Assembly: GCF_036370855.1 (NCBI RefSeq)
Contig: NC_088099.1
Span: forward strand, 27,371,501-27,435,500
Source of the DNA: Dromaius novaehollandiae
Taxonomy: Eukaryota > Chordata > Aves > Casuariiformes > Dromaiidae
Length of the DNA: 64,000 nt
Reading direction: 5' to 3'
In this document: positions 12,601 through 21,780 of the stretch, in pieces
Layout: every line of letters starts with the position of its first letter
Position numbering within the stretch: position 1 is the first letter of the stretch
The notes under the pieces: generated by a model
What the model was told of the DNA's origin: nothing
Seen by the model: the letters and a program-made list of their open reading frames with translations, nothing else
The model's database searches: none
Made by a program: the position numbers and the translations under genes

Positions 12601-14342
12601 CAACTTGTCTCATTAAGCACTGATAAAGCTTAGGCAGTGGTAGTTCTGCTACATTCTGGTGGCTCCCTCTTCTTCAAAGACAGTATCTTGCACTGGATAT
12701 TAATCTCATGTTTATGACAATGTTTAGATACAATCCCCTGCTTACAATCCCTCTCTCTCTTCTTTAGGTAGTTCGTACAGACAGGCAGTGAAGAGTCACT
12801 TCAGATGAGGCAAAGAACTTTTATCAGGAGTTGAACTGACGAGTGTCAAAAACCCAAGCAACCTAACATCGCTCGCTCAGTCCTGAAATTTAGAAAGGCA
12901 CCTTCCACTTTATATTGTTTAACTTCCCTGAACATGACAGCCACAATGTCTCATACATCTGCCTCAACACAATGTATGACCTTATTTCCCTTCAGATTAT
13001 ACATGTACAGTTCTTCAGAAGTCAAGAGACTGGTCGGGTGTAGCTGTGGGCATGTTTAAGGCCAGAACATAAATTAACACGGTATTTTTGCTCTTTCAGT
13101 AACAGACAGCTGAGACAAGCAACACATGAAAGTCTGCAGACAATATAAACATCTGTTTCATAGAAGTCTTCAGATATACCACTGTGAGGGTATTCAGAGG
13201 AAACTATCAAATAAAATATCATCTTCATATCACTTTCAAACCATCTATTTTATTAAAAACTTGGAACAATCATTACTTTTCTCTGGCAGACAGTGGTCCA
13301 CACAAGACTGCACGTCTCTGAAGTTGTTGTCGTTTCCATAACAGCCACCATAGATGAACTCCTCACACCTCATCGAGCTCAAGTTAAAGGCATATCTTCT
13401 GAGATGACTTCTGCAAGGTCCCCCGTCAGCCTCCATCCGGCATAATTTAGGCACTTCTGCAACAAAAAGAGTTTCGACCTCAGTATAATCCACCCTTCAC
13501 GCACCCCATACTAAACAACATGGTAGTTTACATCAAGTGCTAATACTCTGGCCATACATGAGGCTCAACTTGTCCAACTGCCTCCGTCCTTTAACAAAGC
13601 GGGATAAGGTATACAGGGAGAATCCAACGTGTTATTAATTAGCAGCTAGTTATAATATTAAATTTAAACTTAAAAACTAACAAATAAATCCCCCGTGCCT
13701 CCTCTAATACGACTCTCTGTGTAAGCTGGAAAGCAGCGGGGCAGTTACAGCAAGCAGGGTGTAGAAGAGCCCCCCGAGCAGCACAGCCTCCCCAGGCTCT
13801 CGCAAGCCCCACGGCTGCCCCTCCTGCCCCCTGCCCGCCCCGCGGGGAGGCCAGCGCACCCCACTGCGGGCCGCGGCGCACGTCGGGGGCGGGGGGCGGC
13901 GGGAGCCCGCGGGTGCCCCGTCGGCGCTGGACCCCGGGAGCCCGCGGGTGCCCCGTCGGCGCGGCGGGGCCGGGCCCCGGACTCACTCTTGATGGTCCAG
14001 CACCTCTTCTCGCAGTCGTCGAGGGTGAGGAAGTTGTTGGCGTTGCCCAGGCAGCCCCCGTAGGTGAACTCCTGGCAGCTCTGCGTGTACCTGTCGTAGT
14101 ACCAGCGCGGCACCATGGCGCGGCAGGGGCCGTCGTCGGGGGGCAGCAGGCAGGCGCGCTGCTTCTCTGCGGGAGACACAAGCGCCCGGGGCTGAGGCCA
14201 CCGCCGCGGCGGCCCCGGCCCCGCGCAGCCGCCGGCGGGGGCCCGCGGAGCGCCCGCTCCTACCTGTGAGGGTGCGCGGGGCCAGGGCCGCGCAGGCCAG
14301 CGGCAGCAGCAGCGCGGGCAGTGGGAGGCGGCCGGCGGCCAT
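9578..14342 (-). CDS. TFPI2: Tissue factor pathway inhibitor 2 (TFPI2), complete, five coding exons
   Basis: This is a secreted Kunitz-type inhibitor of serine proteases such as plasmin and trypsin, held at the extracellular matrix. The coding exons, from 5' to 3' on the minus strand, are 14264-14342, 13987-14166, 13277-13456, 11807-11980 and 9578-9681. All junctions have GT and AG ends and are phase 1, and together they give 238 codons (human TFPI2 is 235). Residues 1-21 form a signal peptide. Kunitz domains span C32-C82, C92-C142 and C152-C202, each with all six cysteines in the same spacing. P1 positions are R42, R102 and S162. There is one N-glycosylation sequon at N111 (NLS). The last 33 residues carry 11 Lys or Arg and no acidic residue, matching the basic heparin-binding tail of the family. 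Domain 2 looks more canonical than the human one. Confidence 0.96.
9972..9996. repeat. A15 run with short GA repeat
   Basis: Fifteen A bases are followed by about five GA units, inside TFPI2 intron 4. It is low-complexity sequence and likely to vary in length. Confidence 0.8.
10795..10884. repeat. Direct repeat of 13 bp; second copy holds an octamer motif
   Basis: GCAAATTAGGTAA occurs exactly at 10,795-10,807 and 10,872-10,884, a spacing of 77 bp. The second copy is preceded by AT, giving the POU/octamer consensus ATGCAAAT at 10,870-10,877. It lies in TFPI2 intron 4 within a locally GC-richer segment. A role as an intronic regulatory element is inference. Confidence 0.5.
11807..11980 (-). 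CDS. TFPI2: TFPI2 coding exon 4 (Kunitz domain 3)
   Basis: The acceptor follows a long pyrimidine tract (CTTTTAG|CTGG) and the donor is AAAAG|GTAAGA. The exon encodes CYSPKDEGLC, then S at P1, VTRYYYDP, KYTGCGG, NANNF and the closing cysteines. The non-basic P1 Ser matches the third domain of mammalian TFPI2. Confidence 0.95.
11981..13276 (-). other. TFPI2: TFPI2 intron 3
   Basis: This 1.3 kb intron has a purine-rich plus strand near 11,985-12,025 that forms the minus-strand polypyrimidine tract of the exon 4 acceptor. No other feature was recognised. Confidence 0.85.
13277..13456 (-). CDS. TFPI2: TFPI2 coding exon 3 (Kunitz domain 2)
   Basis: The acceptor is TTTTTGTTGCAG and the donor GAGAAAA|GTAATG. 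The exon encodes VPKLC, GGPCR (P1 Arg), the sequon NLS followed by SMRC, FIYGGC and NDNNF. It is the same length as exon 2 (180 nt). The canonical GPCR loop and uninterrupted spacing differ from human domain 2, which is known to be divergent and to lack a basic P1. Confidence 0.94.
13457..13986 (-). other. TFPI2: TFPI2 intron 2
   Basis: This 530 bp intron is AT-rich towards exon 3 and extremely GC-rich towards exon 2, so the CpG island edge falls inside it. It contains the 35-bp-period tandem repeat at 13,901-13,961. Confidence 0.85.
13901..13961. repeat. GC-rich tandem repeat, 35-bp period
   Basis: A 26-bp sequence beginning GGGAGCCCGCGGGTGCCCCG occurs exactly at 13,901-13,926 and again at 13,936-13,961. 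There are just under two units. It lies in TFPI2 intron 2, close to exon 2. Confidence 0.85.
13987..14166 (-). CDS. TFPI2: TFPI2 coding exon 2 (Kunitz domain 1)
   Basis: The acceptor is CTCCCGCAG and the donor AAGA|GTGAGT. The exon encodes KQRAC, DDGPCR with P1 Arg, WYYDRYTQSC, FTYGGC, NANNF and two closing cysteines. It is strongly GC-rich because it lies in the promoter CpG island. In the family this domain carries most of the inhibitory activity. Confidence 0.95.
14264..14342 (-). CDS. TFPI2: TFPI2 coding exon 1 (signal peptide)
   Basis: The start codon is at 14342-14340, followed by a leucine- and alanine-rich hydrophobic core ending ALA-P, a plausible signal peptidase site near residue 21. 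The exon ends CTCACAG with donor GTAGGAG, one base into codon 27. Intron 1 is only about 97 bp. Confidence 0.92.
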
Positions 14343-14428
14343 GTCGCGGCGGCGGCGGGCGGGGAGGGCGGTCTGGCAGGCGGCGGGGTCCCGGGAGCGG
14401 GCGGTGCTGCCCGGCCCGACGGGAGCGC

Positions 14429-14434
14429 TTTATA
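14429..14434 (-). promoter_or_regulatory. TFPI2: TATA box of TFPI2
   Basis: The minus strand reads GCGCATATAAAGCGC, with TATAAA about 87 bp upstream of the start codon. Transcription would begin near 14,400, giving a 5' UTR of roughly 55-65 nt. It stands alone as an AT patch in a GC-rich island, which makes chance less likely. Confidence 0.7.
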
Positions 14435-14880
14435 TGCGCCGAGACGGCTTGCCGGGCCGCCTCCCTCCTTGCGCATGTGGTGGGAGGAGAAGGTCTGAAT
14501 CAGCGGGGCCGCAGTCCCCGCTGACCCGGCCGTCACCCGGGCGCGGCAGGCTGCGCGCCCGCGGGAGCCCCCCCCGCCGGCCCCGGGTCCGCGGGGCGGC
14601 CCCGACGGCCGGTCCCCGTCGGGCTGTGCCGCTGCGTCCCGGCCGGAGGGGGCTGGCGGGGCTCCACGGCCACCCCCCGCCCCCCCCGGCACATTACGGG
14701 ATGGTGCTCGAAGACCATTTCCTGTTAATCACGGCGAAATCCGGGACGGGACGGCCAGCGAAAGTGCTCTCCGCGCTGCGCCGTGGCCCCGCCGCGGCTG
14801 CTGCCCGCCTGGGGCCTCCGGAGACAGGGACGGCAGGACCCCGCGCGCCAGGCCCGGCACCCCTTGGCAGGTCCTAATCA

Positions 14881-17640
14881 AGCCGGGTCAGGCCCAGGCC
14901 GCCTCGCAGGTACCACTAGAGATGACACTAATTAACCTGGGTTATTAGTTTAATAACATTCCGTATAACACTAATGAGCCTGAGAAAGCCAGGGCACTGT
15001 CAGTGGGCTCGGGTTCCTGGAAAACCCGAGGGGCTGAGCAGACGGAACCTCTGACTAGCTCAAAGAGAGCTGGATTTCAGGAAATATTATGGCTTGGTTT
15101 AGTCTGTAGGCTTTCAGCACCGCCAGGCAACCCACTGTGATTTGGGGTAGGAGGACTGAGCACTGAGCAGCATGCTTTCCCTGTCTAATCTATTAGAGCT
15201 ATTACATCAATTAATGTTTACTCCAGGTTAAATACAGTAACAGAGATAAGAGTAACTGCAAATTGGGCACCCATCTCTCTATAGATAACAATAAACTAAT
15301 CTGATCCCCTATTGTTTTCCTCCACTCCCTTTGCAGTGATGATGTTGGACTTCAATCCTTCAGGCAGCCACTGCCACTGAGGTGATTGCAGTACAGCTCC
15401 ATGGAAATCTGTGGCCTGCAGAGAAGAAGCCACAGTCTGTACTGGCTGTAAGAAGGAGGAACTTCCTAGCACCTGAATTTCTTTCAGGAATTGACTTTCT
15501 CTGCACTTTTCTATAGTATTCTATATTTTTCTTATTTTTCTTATATATTGTGGGAGATTCTGATCAGATTTTATTTTCCATAAAGGCAAGAAAGGGGAGC
15601 AAACCTATAAAACTCTGCAAACTGGATAGCTTCTAGGGGGATGTGAATAGCACCTTCCCCCCTCCCTTTCCAGAAAGTTCCTTTTTCAAAATCTCAGATT
15701 GACAAGGGATATGTGAGTGTCTTAGTAACAGAAACCAAACCCTGATACGATTTGAGGTATCACCACAGGACACATCTGCCATGATTTATAATCTTATTGC
15801 TACAACCATTAATAACAGATGTCCTCAATTTTTTGGTGGTTTTGTTAGGCTTATTAAGCACAGTGGCTGTAATACAGCTCAGGTCCCTCCAGCAGAAAAA
15901 AAAACCACATTTTCAATTTGCAGAAAAATCAAAATGCCATCTCTCTAATAGTAAGAAAGTCTCAGGTGATTTTAATATGACTACACCGATGTCCTTTACT
16001 GTTCATCGGATTTGTTAGAATTGCAAAAAAAGGCATTCAAATATCTTTTTAAGTAAAAGCAGCAAAATTAATGCAGTCACGCAAATGCCAACTTCCATTT
16101 CCTCTGTACACACACATACAAATCAAAGTTTGAACTAAACCTAGCTGTCCATCAGTATTGCGGCACAATGCAAAATATTTACTTAGCTGCTGCTTTGCTA
16201 TAACAGCAATGAACTTCGCTTAGAATATGTAAGCATTGTAAAAATACCTGAAATACTGTGATAGTTAATGTCACAAGTGGTCGTTTGGCTTGAAATATTA
16301 CAGGCTGTTGGGAAAAAGTCCTTTATTCACTGCAGTCAGCAGAGCTAGTCATGTCAGTAAAGATCTGACTGCCGCGTAGGTTATCCATACCAAGCTGCTG
16401 TTGTCCTTCCCACCCTCCCAGCGCTCCGTGTATCGCCCCTGGGTCACTGCCCCCATCTCACCCCACCCGTGCCCTCTGCACCTCCACACTGCAGTATTTC
16501 CACTCCCAGCAGCAGCCCCCGCTGCCCCTTGCGCCCTGCCGTCCCTTCTGTCCCCAGCGCTCACAGCACCCACAGGCACATGGGCAAAGGCCGCGTGTGT
16601 CATGCCGGCTGCCAGCTGGTTCCAGCTGTTTAGAGTGGCCCAAGGACCAACAGCTGGTGGGGTCTGGGGGTGCAGCTGTCAGTGTAGGTTGGGGCGGTGT
16701 AGAAATTGGATACCAGCAGCTAGGAGGTGCGGGGGGGATAAAAGCTGGAGGGGTGGGAACAGGGACTGGTTTTAGTGAAGTGGCTAAAACAAAACAAAGA
16801 CAAACCCCAAGAGCACTGTAGGAGCAGCACAGGAGGAGAAAGGGCTAAATCTTAGTACACTGCTGGCAGCTGCTTACATCTCATGGGTGAGGAGAGGAGG
16901 AGGAGAAAGGAGGGCCTATATGGATATAGCCAGAGGCTGGAGGAGGGAGAAGCGACTGCCTGCCTTTGAAGTGCCAGAAGGACAAAAGGATGCACTCACA
17001 CAGGCCCATGTTAGGGTTGCTTCCAGGCCAGCTTTGCTCAGTGTAAAGGGATGTGGCTGCATGGCTGCTGCCTCCTGGTTTTGTATGAAAGTGGCTGTCA
17101 GGCTCAGGGACGCCAAATGCTGCACAAACACGCATGGAGAGAGGCCCACGCATGGGCCCTGTTCCAGAGCTTGTAGCCCCTTATTTGAGATCTTAGACTA
17201 CAAAAGTGTATGCAGTAAGCAACGGAAATCACAGGCGGATTTCTTAGTTCTTTCTTCTGTTCTCTGAACCCATCACTTCTCTTACAGAGTGCCTTGTTCT
17301 CAGCACCCATCACAACTCCATGAGGCCCGAGAGGCTCTGCGCAGGCTGAGCATGGTGGCCCGCTCATGCCAAGCTGCAACTCTGATTTATCGTTATACCC
17401 ACCAAAGAAAGTTGGCTGTATCTGCCGTTAACAGGCCTGGCTGCCTGCCTGGATACTTGACCTGAAAGCGGTTCCTTCCCCTCTCTGCCTTTTAGTCCAG
17501 TCCCTTCACAGTTTCAGTGCACAAGTATCGGGAACATGTGTGAGCAAAACACCTGCTGCTGCATTAGCCCAGCACGCCGTGCGAGACGGTCCTGGTCCAT
17601 GGGCACGGATCCCAGGAGCTCTGGCTGTCCATGTGAAGAA
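14881..17640. other. Intergenic DNA between TFPI2 and GNG11
   Basis: TFPI2 and GNG11 are transcribed away from each other here. In mammals this interval holds GNGT1. I looked for the conserved gamma-subunit blocks (MPxINIEDL, EERSGEDPL, NPFKE) and found only the GNG11 copy. Short open frames near 15.8 kb and 16.4-17.3 kb have no recognisable family. Confidence 0.6.
14941..14957. promoter_or_regulatory. Perfect inverted repeat GTTATTA-gtt-TAATAAC
   Basis: Two 7-bp arms with a 3-bp spacer lie about 600 bp upstream of the TFPI2 start, next to another TAATTAAC sequence. The shape suits a homeodomain or HNF1-type dimer site, but this is motif resemblance only. Confidence 0.35.
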
Positions 17641-18055
17641 GAACGACTGCGAGGGAAACGGGGGGCAGAAGGCGCCGACAGGGGAGGAAAGACTTAAGCG
17701 CTGGGCGAAAGCACTTGGCTGAGCTCGCCGCGTCGTCCCCGCAGCAGCCGGGGGCGAAGGGGGAGCACGGGGCAGAGGCGGCTCGGCGCGCCGGAGCCCC
17801 AGCTCGGCACCTTGCTCTGCAGGCTGCGGCCGGGCGATGCGGGCGCCGGGCCGGGGCCGCCCAGGCCCTGCCCGTGCTCGCAGGGCCCCTGCGAGCGTCC
17901 CGGCGCCCCGGGAGCGGGGCCGGGGGTCGGGCGGCGGCGCTTAATCCGGTTAGGGGGGATTACCGCGGCGGTTTAAAGGCCGGAGCGGCGCGGAGAAGGG
18001 GGGCCGGGGAGGAAGCCGCCGCCGCGGAGGAGCGGGGCAGCCCGGACGGCACCGT

Positions 18056-18221
18056 GTGAGTGAGGCCGGGGGCGGGGGCGGGGGCGGCCGTCCCGCTGTC
18101 CCGCCGTGCTGCCGTCCCGCCGTCCGCCCGGGGCTCCGCGCCCCGGCGCCCTGCCTGCCCAGGGGTAACCTTTTGTCCTCCCTCCTTCCCTCTCTCCCTC
18201 CCTCCCGCCGCGCTTCGGCAG
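18056..18221 (+). other. GNG11: Probable 5' UTR intron of GNG11
   Basis: A good donor (CGT|GTGAGT at 18,056) is followed by a long C/T tract and GGCAG ending at 18,221, nine bases before the start codon. This gives an intron of about 166 bp after an untranslated exon of perhaps 18,000-18,055. GNGT1 has a comparable untranslated first exon in mammals. An unspliced leader remains possible. Confidence 0.5.
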
Positions 18222-18229
18222 CGTAGACG

Positions 18230-18325
18230 ATGCCAGCGATCAACATAGAGGATCTGAGCGAGAAGGACAAACTGAAAATGGAAGTGGAGCAGCTCCGGAA
18301 AGAAGTGAAGCTGGAAAGGCAGCCG
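18230..18325 (+). CDS. GNG11: GNG11 coding exon 1
   Basis: It starts MPAINIEDLSEKDKL and ends RQP with donor CCG|GTGAGT. It lies in the CpG island. The first nine residues are the conserved start of the GNG11/GNGT1 group. Confidence 0.95.
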
Positions 18326-20986
18326 GTGAGTGACGGCGCCGCACGGGCCCGCGGCCGCCCGCCCGGCGGGCTCGCTCGGGGCCGCGGCCGGAGCGGGGAG
18401 AAGCCGGTTCCCCCGCCGGGGGTGCGGGGGCCGCGGAGGGGCGGCGGGGGCACGTCGAGGCGGGCCGGCGCAGCGCGGAGCCCGGCCGGGCCAGCGGGGA
18501 CCCCGGTCCCGGCGGCGGCGGCGGCGTGGGAGAGGGCCGGGAGCGGGTTTGGGGGGGCGGCTGTGTGCGCGCTCCGTGCGCGGAGGGACCCCGCTATTTT
18601 CAGACGAGCGCGGGGCCGAGACGCAGCTGCGCCGACGGTACCTGCCACCCGCTCTGTGGCGCCGGCGAAACGACCGCGCTGCAAGGCGGGGAGTGCGGGC
18701 CCCGGGGGGCGGCGGCGAGGGGCAGCGCGGCGCTGCCCGGCGGGCCGGGGCTTCTGCCGGTGCCGCGGCGGCTGCGTGAGCCGGGCCGCGCTGCCCCCCG
18801 GGCCGGGCACCCCCGCCGCCCGGCCGTGGTCGCCCCGGGATCTGGAGCGAAAAGGCGCCCTTCGGCCCCCGGAGCAGCGGCTGGACGTGCTGCCTCCCGG
18901 GACGCGCGCCAGAGAGGGACACCGGAGCGGCAGCGCGGCCTGGAGGGGGGCTAGCTGCCCTGGGCCAGGCCCCGGGATAAAACTCTTCTTAACCTGCATG
19001 CTAGCAGAAACGGAGACTACATCTAAATGACTACGTCTATATAAACGCACTATAAATGCGTTTTTGTAATGGTATCAGTGGAGCTACTCACGTGAATTAC
19101 ATTGTTCAAATTCAAAGTTTGCAGATCTGGGAATTTAAACCAGAAAATAATACCACAGTTATGTTTTACTTAAAGATCAGTGACATATTATGGTATGGGC
19201 CAAAGCTCCAGCAGTAGTGATGGCCAGACGCTGTCTAAGCACTATAGGCATCTAGATCATCCCTCAGAGTCCCCAAGCACCCGAAATACACTCTGCAGGA
19301 TATATAGATTTCAATTTTACTTAAGAAAAAAAAAAGAAAAAAAATCAAACTCTTGCCCAAATATGCTGAACAAACCAAAAGGCTGGCCATTTTAGGGAAA
19401 TGGATATTTTGGAACCATTTGTAGTAAAGCACAGACAACATTCTCAATTTTACCATTGCACTATATAAAAGTTCCACTGTATGAGAATGAAATTTGAGTT
19501 TTAGATGTCACAGTTCCCCAGTATCTTTATAGTTGTTAGGAATACATGGAAATTCAGATTCCACACTTCTGTTCTTGACAAAAATATAAATATTTAGCCG
19601 AAGTCTTCCCTTTCTCCTTTCTGCATCCTACACATTTACAGCACAATGAGGAAATGTCCTTTTAAATAGTTTTTCTGAATTAATAAAAATGTCCAAATGG
19701 GTATATAAGCAGTTCTTTCTAATGGCTTAAGGCATAACTTTTCAGAGGCCGTGTCTGTTGGCCTCTCCTAGAGCAGGTAAATTTGTTGATTTTCATCATA
19801 ATTATACCTGAAGAGTAAGATGCAATTAACAAAGAAGGCAAGCGGCCTTAAATTAGAAATAATCACCATCTTCTAACCAGGCCAACAGATGGTTCCTTCT
19901 GCTGACTCTGCTTTACTGTGTCTCTGCAGGTATTACTGAACATGAAGGGAGGAGGTGGGGAAAGAGCTGGGAACACATCCTCACACATTTCAGATATTTG
20001 AGCATCAAGGGACAGATTCTGCTACCCTAGGGAAGAGAAATGAGATGTGAATGAACAGGCATCTTTGGGAGTCCGTGGATCTGCTTGTGGGTCCTCATTC
20101 TCCACAAATAGTGTTACAACACTTGCAGCACGTATTCTCATTTCAGATAATGCAAACTAAACCCCTTTCTTCTCTCATGGGTTTTTGTGGAGATGCACAT
20201 CATTGATATTTTGCTATGAATGTCATGCAGGATACCCCACATATTATATTTTTTCATAACACAATAGGATATTTTATTAACCGTTGTTTGAAGTAACCCC
20301 AGAAAACCTGTAAGTAAATTGTCTTTCCCAGTTAATTCTTTACTCCCATTCAGCGCATAGTTGCTATTGTATAACCACATGGAGACAATTTCCATCACCT
20401 CAGTGAAAAATCATTATTGAATGTCCTCTTTGGGGAAGATACATAAAGTTATACATACTTGGAAAACAGATACCACACTGTCGAACTGAAATTTTACTGA
20501 TCCTGAAGCAGTTGACCATGTCATGATGGTATTGAGGGGCATTTTTTGTGATCCTCAGTTTAATATAACTATATTGGTTAATTTTAAAAAATGGAAAATT
20601 AGCTGCCCAGCAACTGCTGTTCCACGTGGCATACAAGTTTCCAGTGATGTTCACACATCCTGTGAATACCAGCCTCTGAAAAAGTGTTATCTTAAGGAAG
20701 CTGAGTGTATAGATGGCTAGTGCTTGCCATGTGGTCAGACCGTTTATATTTAATGGGAGGGTAAATAAGAGAAAAAAGTGTGAATTAACTGTTGTGCTAT
20801 TCTGATGTGCAACGTGAGTTGTGGGTGTAACGCAGAAACTTCTTTGTTCCTTCACTCAAGGTGTCCAAGTGCTCCGAGGAGATCAAGAATTACATCGAAG
20901 AGCGGTCCGGCGAGGACCCCCTGGTGAAGGGTGTTCCCGAGGAGAAGAACCCCTTCAAGGAGAAAGGAGGCTGCGTCATCGCATGA
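18230..20986 (+). CDS. GNG11: G protein gamma subunit 11 (GNG11), complete, two coding exons
   Basis: This is a 73-residue gamma subunit that pairs with a beta subunit of heterotrimeric G proteins at the inner face of the plasma membrane. The exons are 18230-18325 (32 codons) and 20861-20986 (41 codons and stop), joined in phase 0, the usual intron position of gamma genes. The N-terminal half is a helix of charged heptads (EKDKLKMEVEQLRKEVKLER). The second exon holds SEEIKNYIEERSGEDPLVKG and NPFKEKGGC, ending in the CAAX box CVIA. The missing Leu in FKEKG and the 73-residue length favour GNG11 over GNGT1 (FKELKGG, 74 residues). A final Ala in the CAAX box is compatible with farnesylation. Confidence 0.95.
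18326..20860 (+). other. GNG11: GNG11 intron
   Basis: This is a 2.5 kb intron, GC-rich for its first 630 bases and AT-rich afterwards. The acceptor is TTCACTCAAG. I saw no nested gene. Confidence 0.9.
20861..20986 (+). CDS. GNG11: GNG11 coding exon 2
   Basis: It begins VSKCSEEIKNY and ends GGCVIA followed by TGA at 20984-20986. The CAAX cysteine is residue 70. The exon is unusually GC-rich at third positions compared with the flanking intron. Confidence 0.96.
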   Translation: MSKCSEEIKNYIEERSGEDPLVKGVPEEKNPFKEKGGCVIA

Positions 20987-21295
20987 GAAAACAAGCCCAT
21001 CCGCAACCGGAGCGGACAGTGTTGTACCTTTAGTGAGTCACTAGCGTGTCCTCAGTTCCGCTGGTCCTTGTTGAACAAGTACAGGAGCGGATTTTTTTTT
21101 TCTTAAGAAAAGAAAAAGAAAAAAAAAGCAGATGAGGTCGTCGTTGGTCGCTCCGTAGGGTGCGGCTGTATCCTGCTCTCCGACAGCGCTGTGCTCCTCC
21201 TCCCGCAGCAGGGACAGGCCCTTTCGCTTCGTGCCACGCTAACGCCGTCCGCTCTCATCGCCTGTTTATCGGTTGCTTCTTGGCTGTTAATTGGA

Positions 21296-21301
21296 ATTAA
21301 A
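21296..21301 (+). terminator. GNG11: GNG11 poly(A) signal ATTAAA
   Basis: ATTAAA lies 310 bases after the GNG11 stop codon, with cleavage expected near 21,315-21,325. No AATAAA occurs between the stop and the next CpG island. The next gene starts translation only about 190 bp further on. Confidence 0.6.
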
Positions 21302-21304
21302 GAA

Positions 21305-21780
21305 ACCTGCCTGTAACCCGAGCGCCTGGGCACTTGCTTGCTGCGCGGCAGAGAGGCTGGAGGAGGGACGGGGCGGCGCGGCGCGGCGGGACCGCGGCAG
21401 GCCGCGCCGGGGCCCGTGCAACGCGCCGGGGCCCCGAAACGCCCCCGCGCGGGCGGAGCGCGGCCGCGGAGCGGAGCGGAACGGGCCGCCATGGCGCTGC
21501 GGCTCTGGAGCGGGCGGGCCTGGGCGCTGCGCGGCGGCGGGGCGGCGGCGGCGGGGCGGCGGGGCAGCCCCGGCCCCGGCCCCGGCGCCGGCGGGCGGCG
21601 GGGCGGAGCGCGCGTTGCCGACACGCCGCAGCACGGCGCCTTGCGGGCGGCCCTCAGGAAGGTACCGCGGGGCGGGCGCGGGGCGCGGGGCAGCGCAGCG
21701 GGGTTTGCAGAGAGCGCGCTCGCCGAGGTTAAGCGAAAAAGACGCTGAACTTTCCCCCCGTCACGTCGCGAGCGGCGGCG
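21305..21780. promoter_or_regulatory. CpG island at the acyl-CoA dehydrogenase-like gene
   Basis: The sequence changes abruptly from mixed composition to very CpG-rich just after the GNG11 poly(A) signal and covers the first coding exon, fading towards 22,060. No TATA box is evident, so dispersed initiation is likely. Confidence 0.8.
21491..21661 (+). CDS. ACAD-like coding exon 1 (presequence)
   Basis: The start codon sits in a strong context (GCCGCCATGG). The 57 codons begin MALRLWSGRAWALR and end TPQHGALRAALRK with donor AAG|GTACCG. The composition suggests a mitochondrial presequence, and the last dozen residues begin the folded domain. Other open frames here are GC artefacts; this one is chosen because it joins in frame to exon 2. 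Confidence 0.78.

Larger units (their letters stand above)
13740..14880. promoter_or_regulatory. TFPI2: CpG island over the TFPI2 5' end
   Basis: About 1.1 kb of very GC- and CpG-rich sequence covers TFPI2 exons 1 and 2, introns 1 and part of 2, and the promoter, with abrupt return to AT-rich DNA on both sides. Edges are estimated by eye. The TFPI2 promoter CpG island is a known methylation target in human tumours. Long open frames on both strands here come from base composition. Confidence 0.85.
17640..18960. promoter_or_regulatory. GNG11: CpG island over the GNG11 5' end
   Basis: About 1.3 kb of dense CpG and GC covers the promoter, first coding exon and start of the intron of GNG11, ending sharply near 18,960. 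A TTTAAA element at about 17,972 could serve as a weak TATA box for a start near 18,000. Edges are estimated by eye. Several long overlapping frames on both strands are composition artefacts. Confidence 0.8.

Noticed and set aside
13639-14877. Several frames of 100-315 residues on both strands around TFPI2 exons 1 and 2
   Set aside because: They are low-stop frames of the CpG island, rich in Arg, Pro, Ala and Gly. Only the frame carrying the Kunitz domain continues across valid splice sites.
15797-16018. 73-residue frame with a hydrophobic start between TFPI2 and GNG11
   Set aside because: Checked as a possible GNGT1 or small membrane protein, but it has no gamma-subunit motifs, splice partners or promoter.
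17715-19050. Frames of up to 366 residues on both strands around GNG11 exon 1
   Set aside because: They are base-composition artefacts of the CpG island; the true frame is fixed by the conserved GNG11 start and its splice to exon 2.
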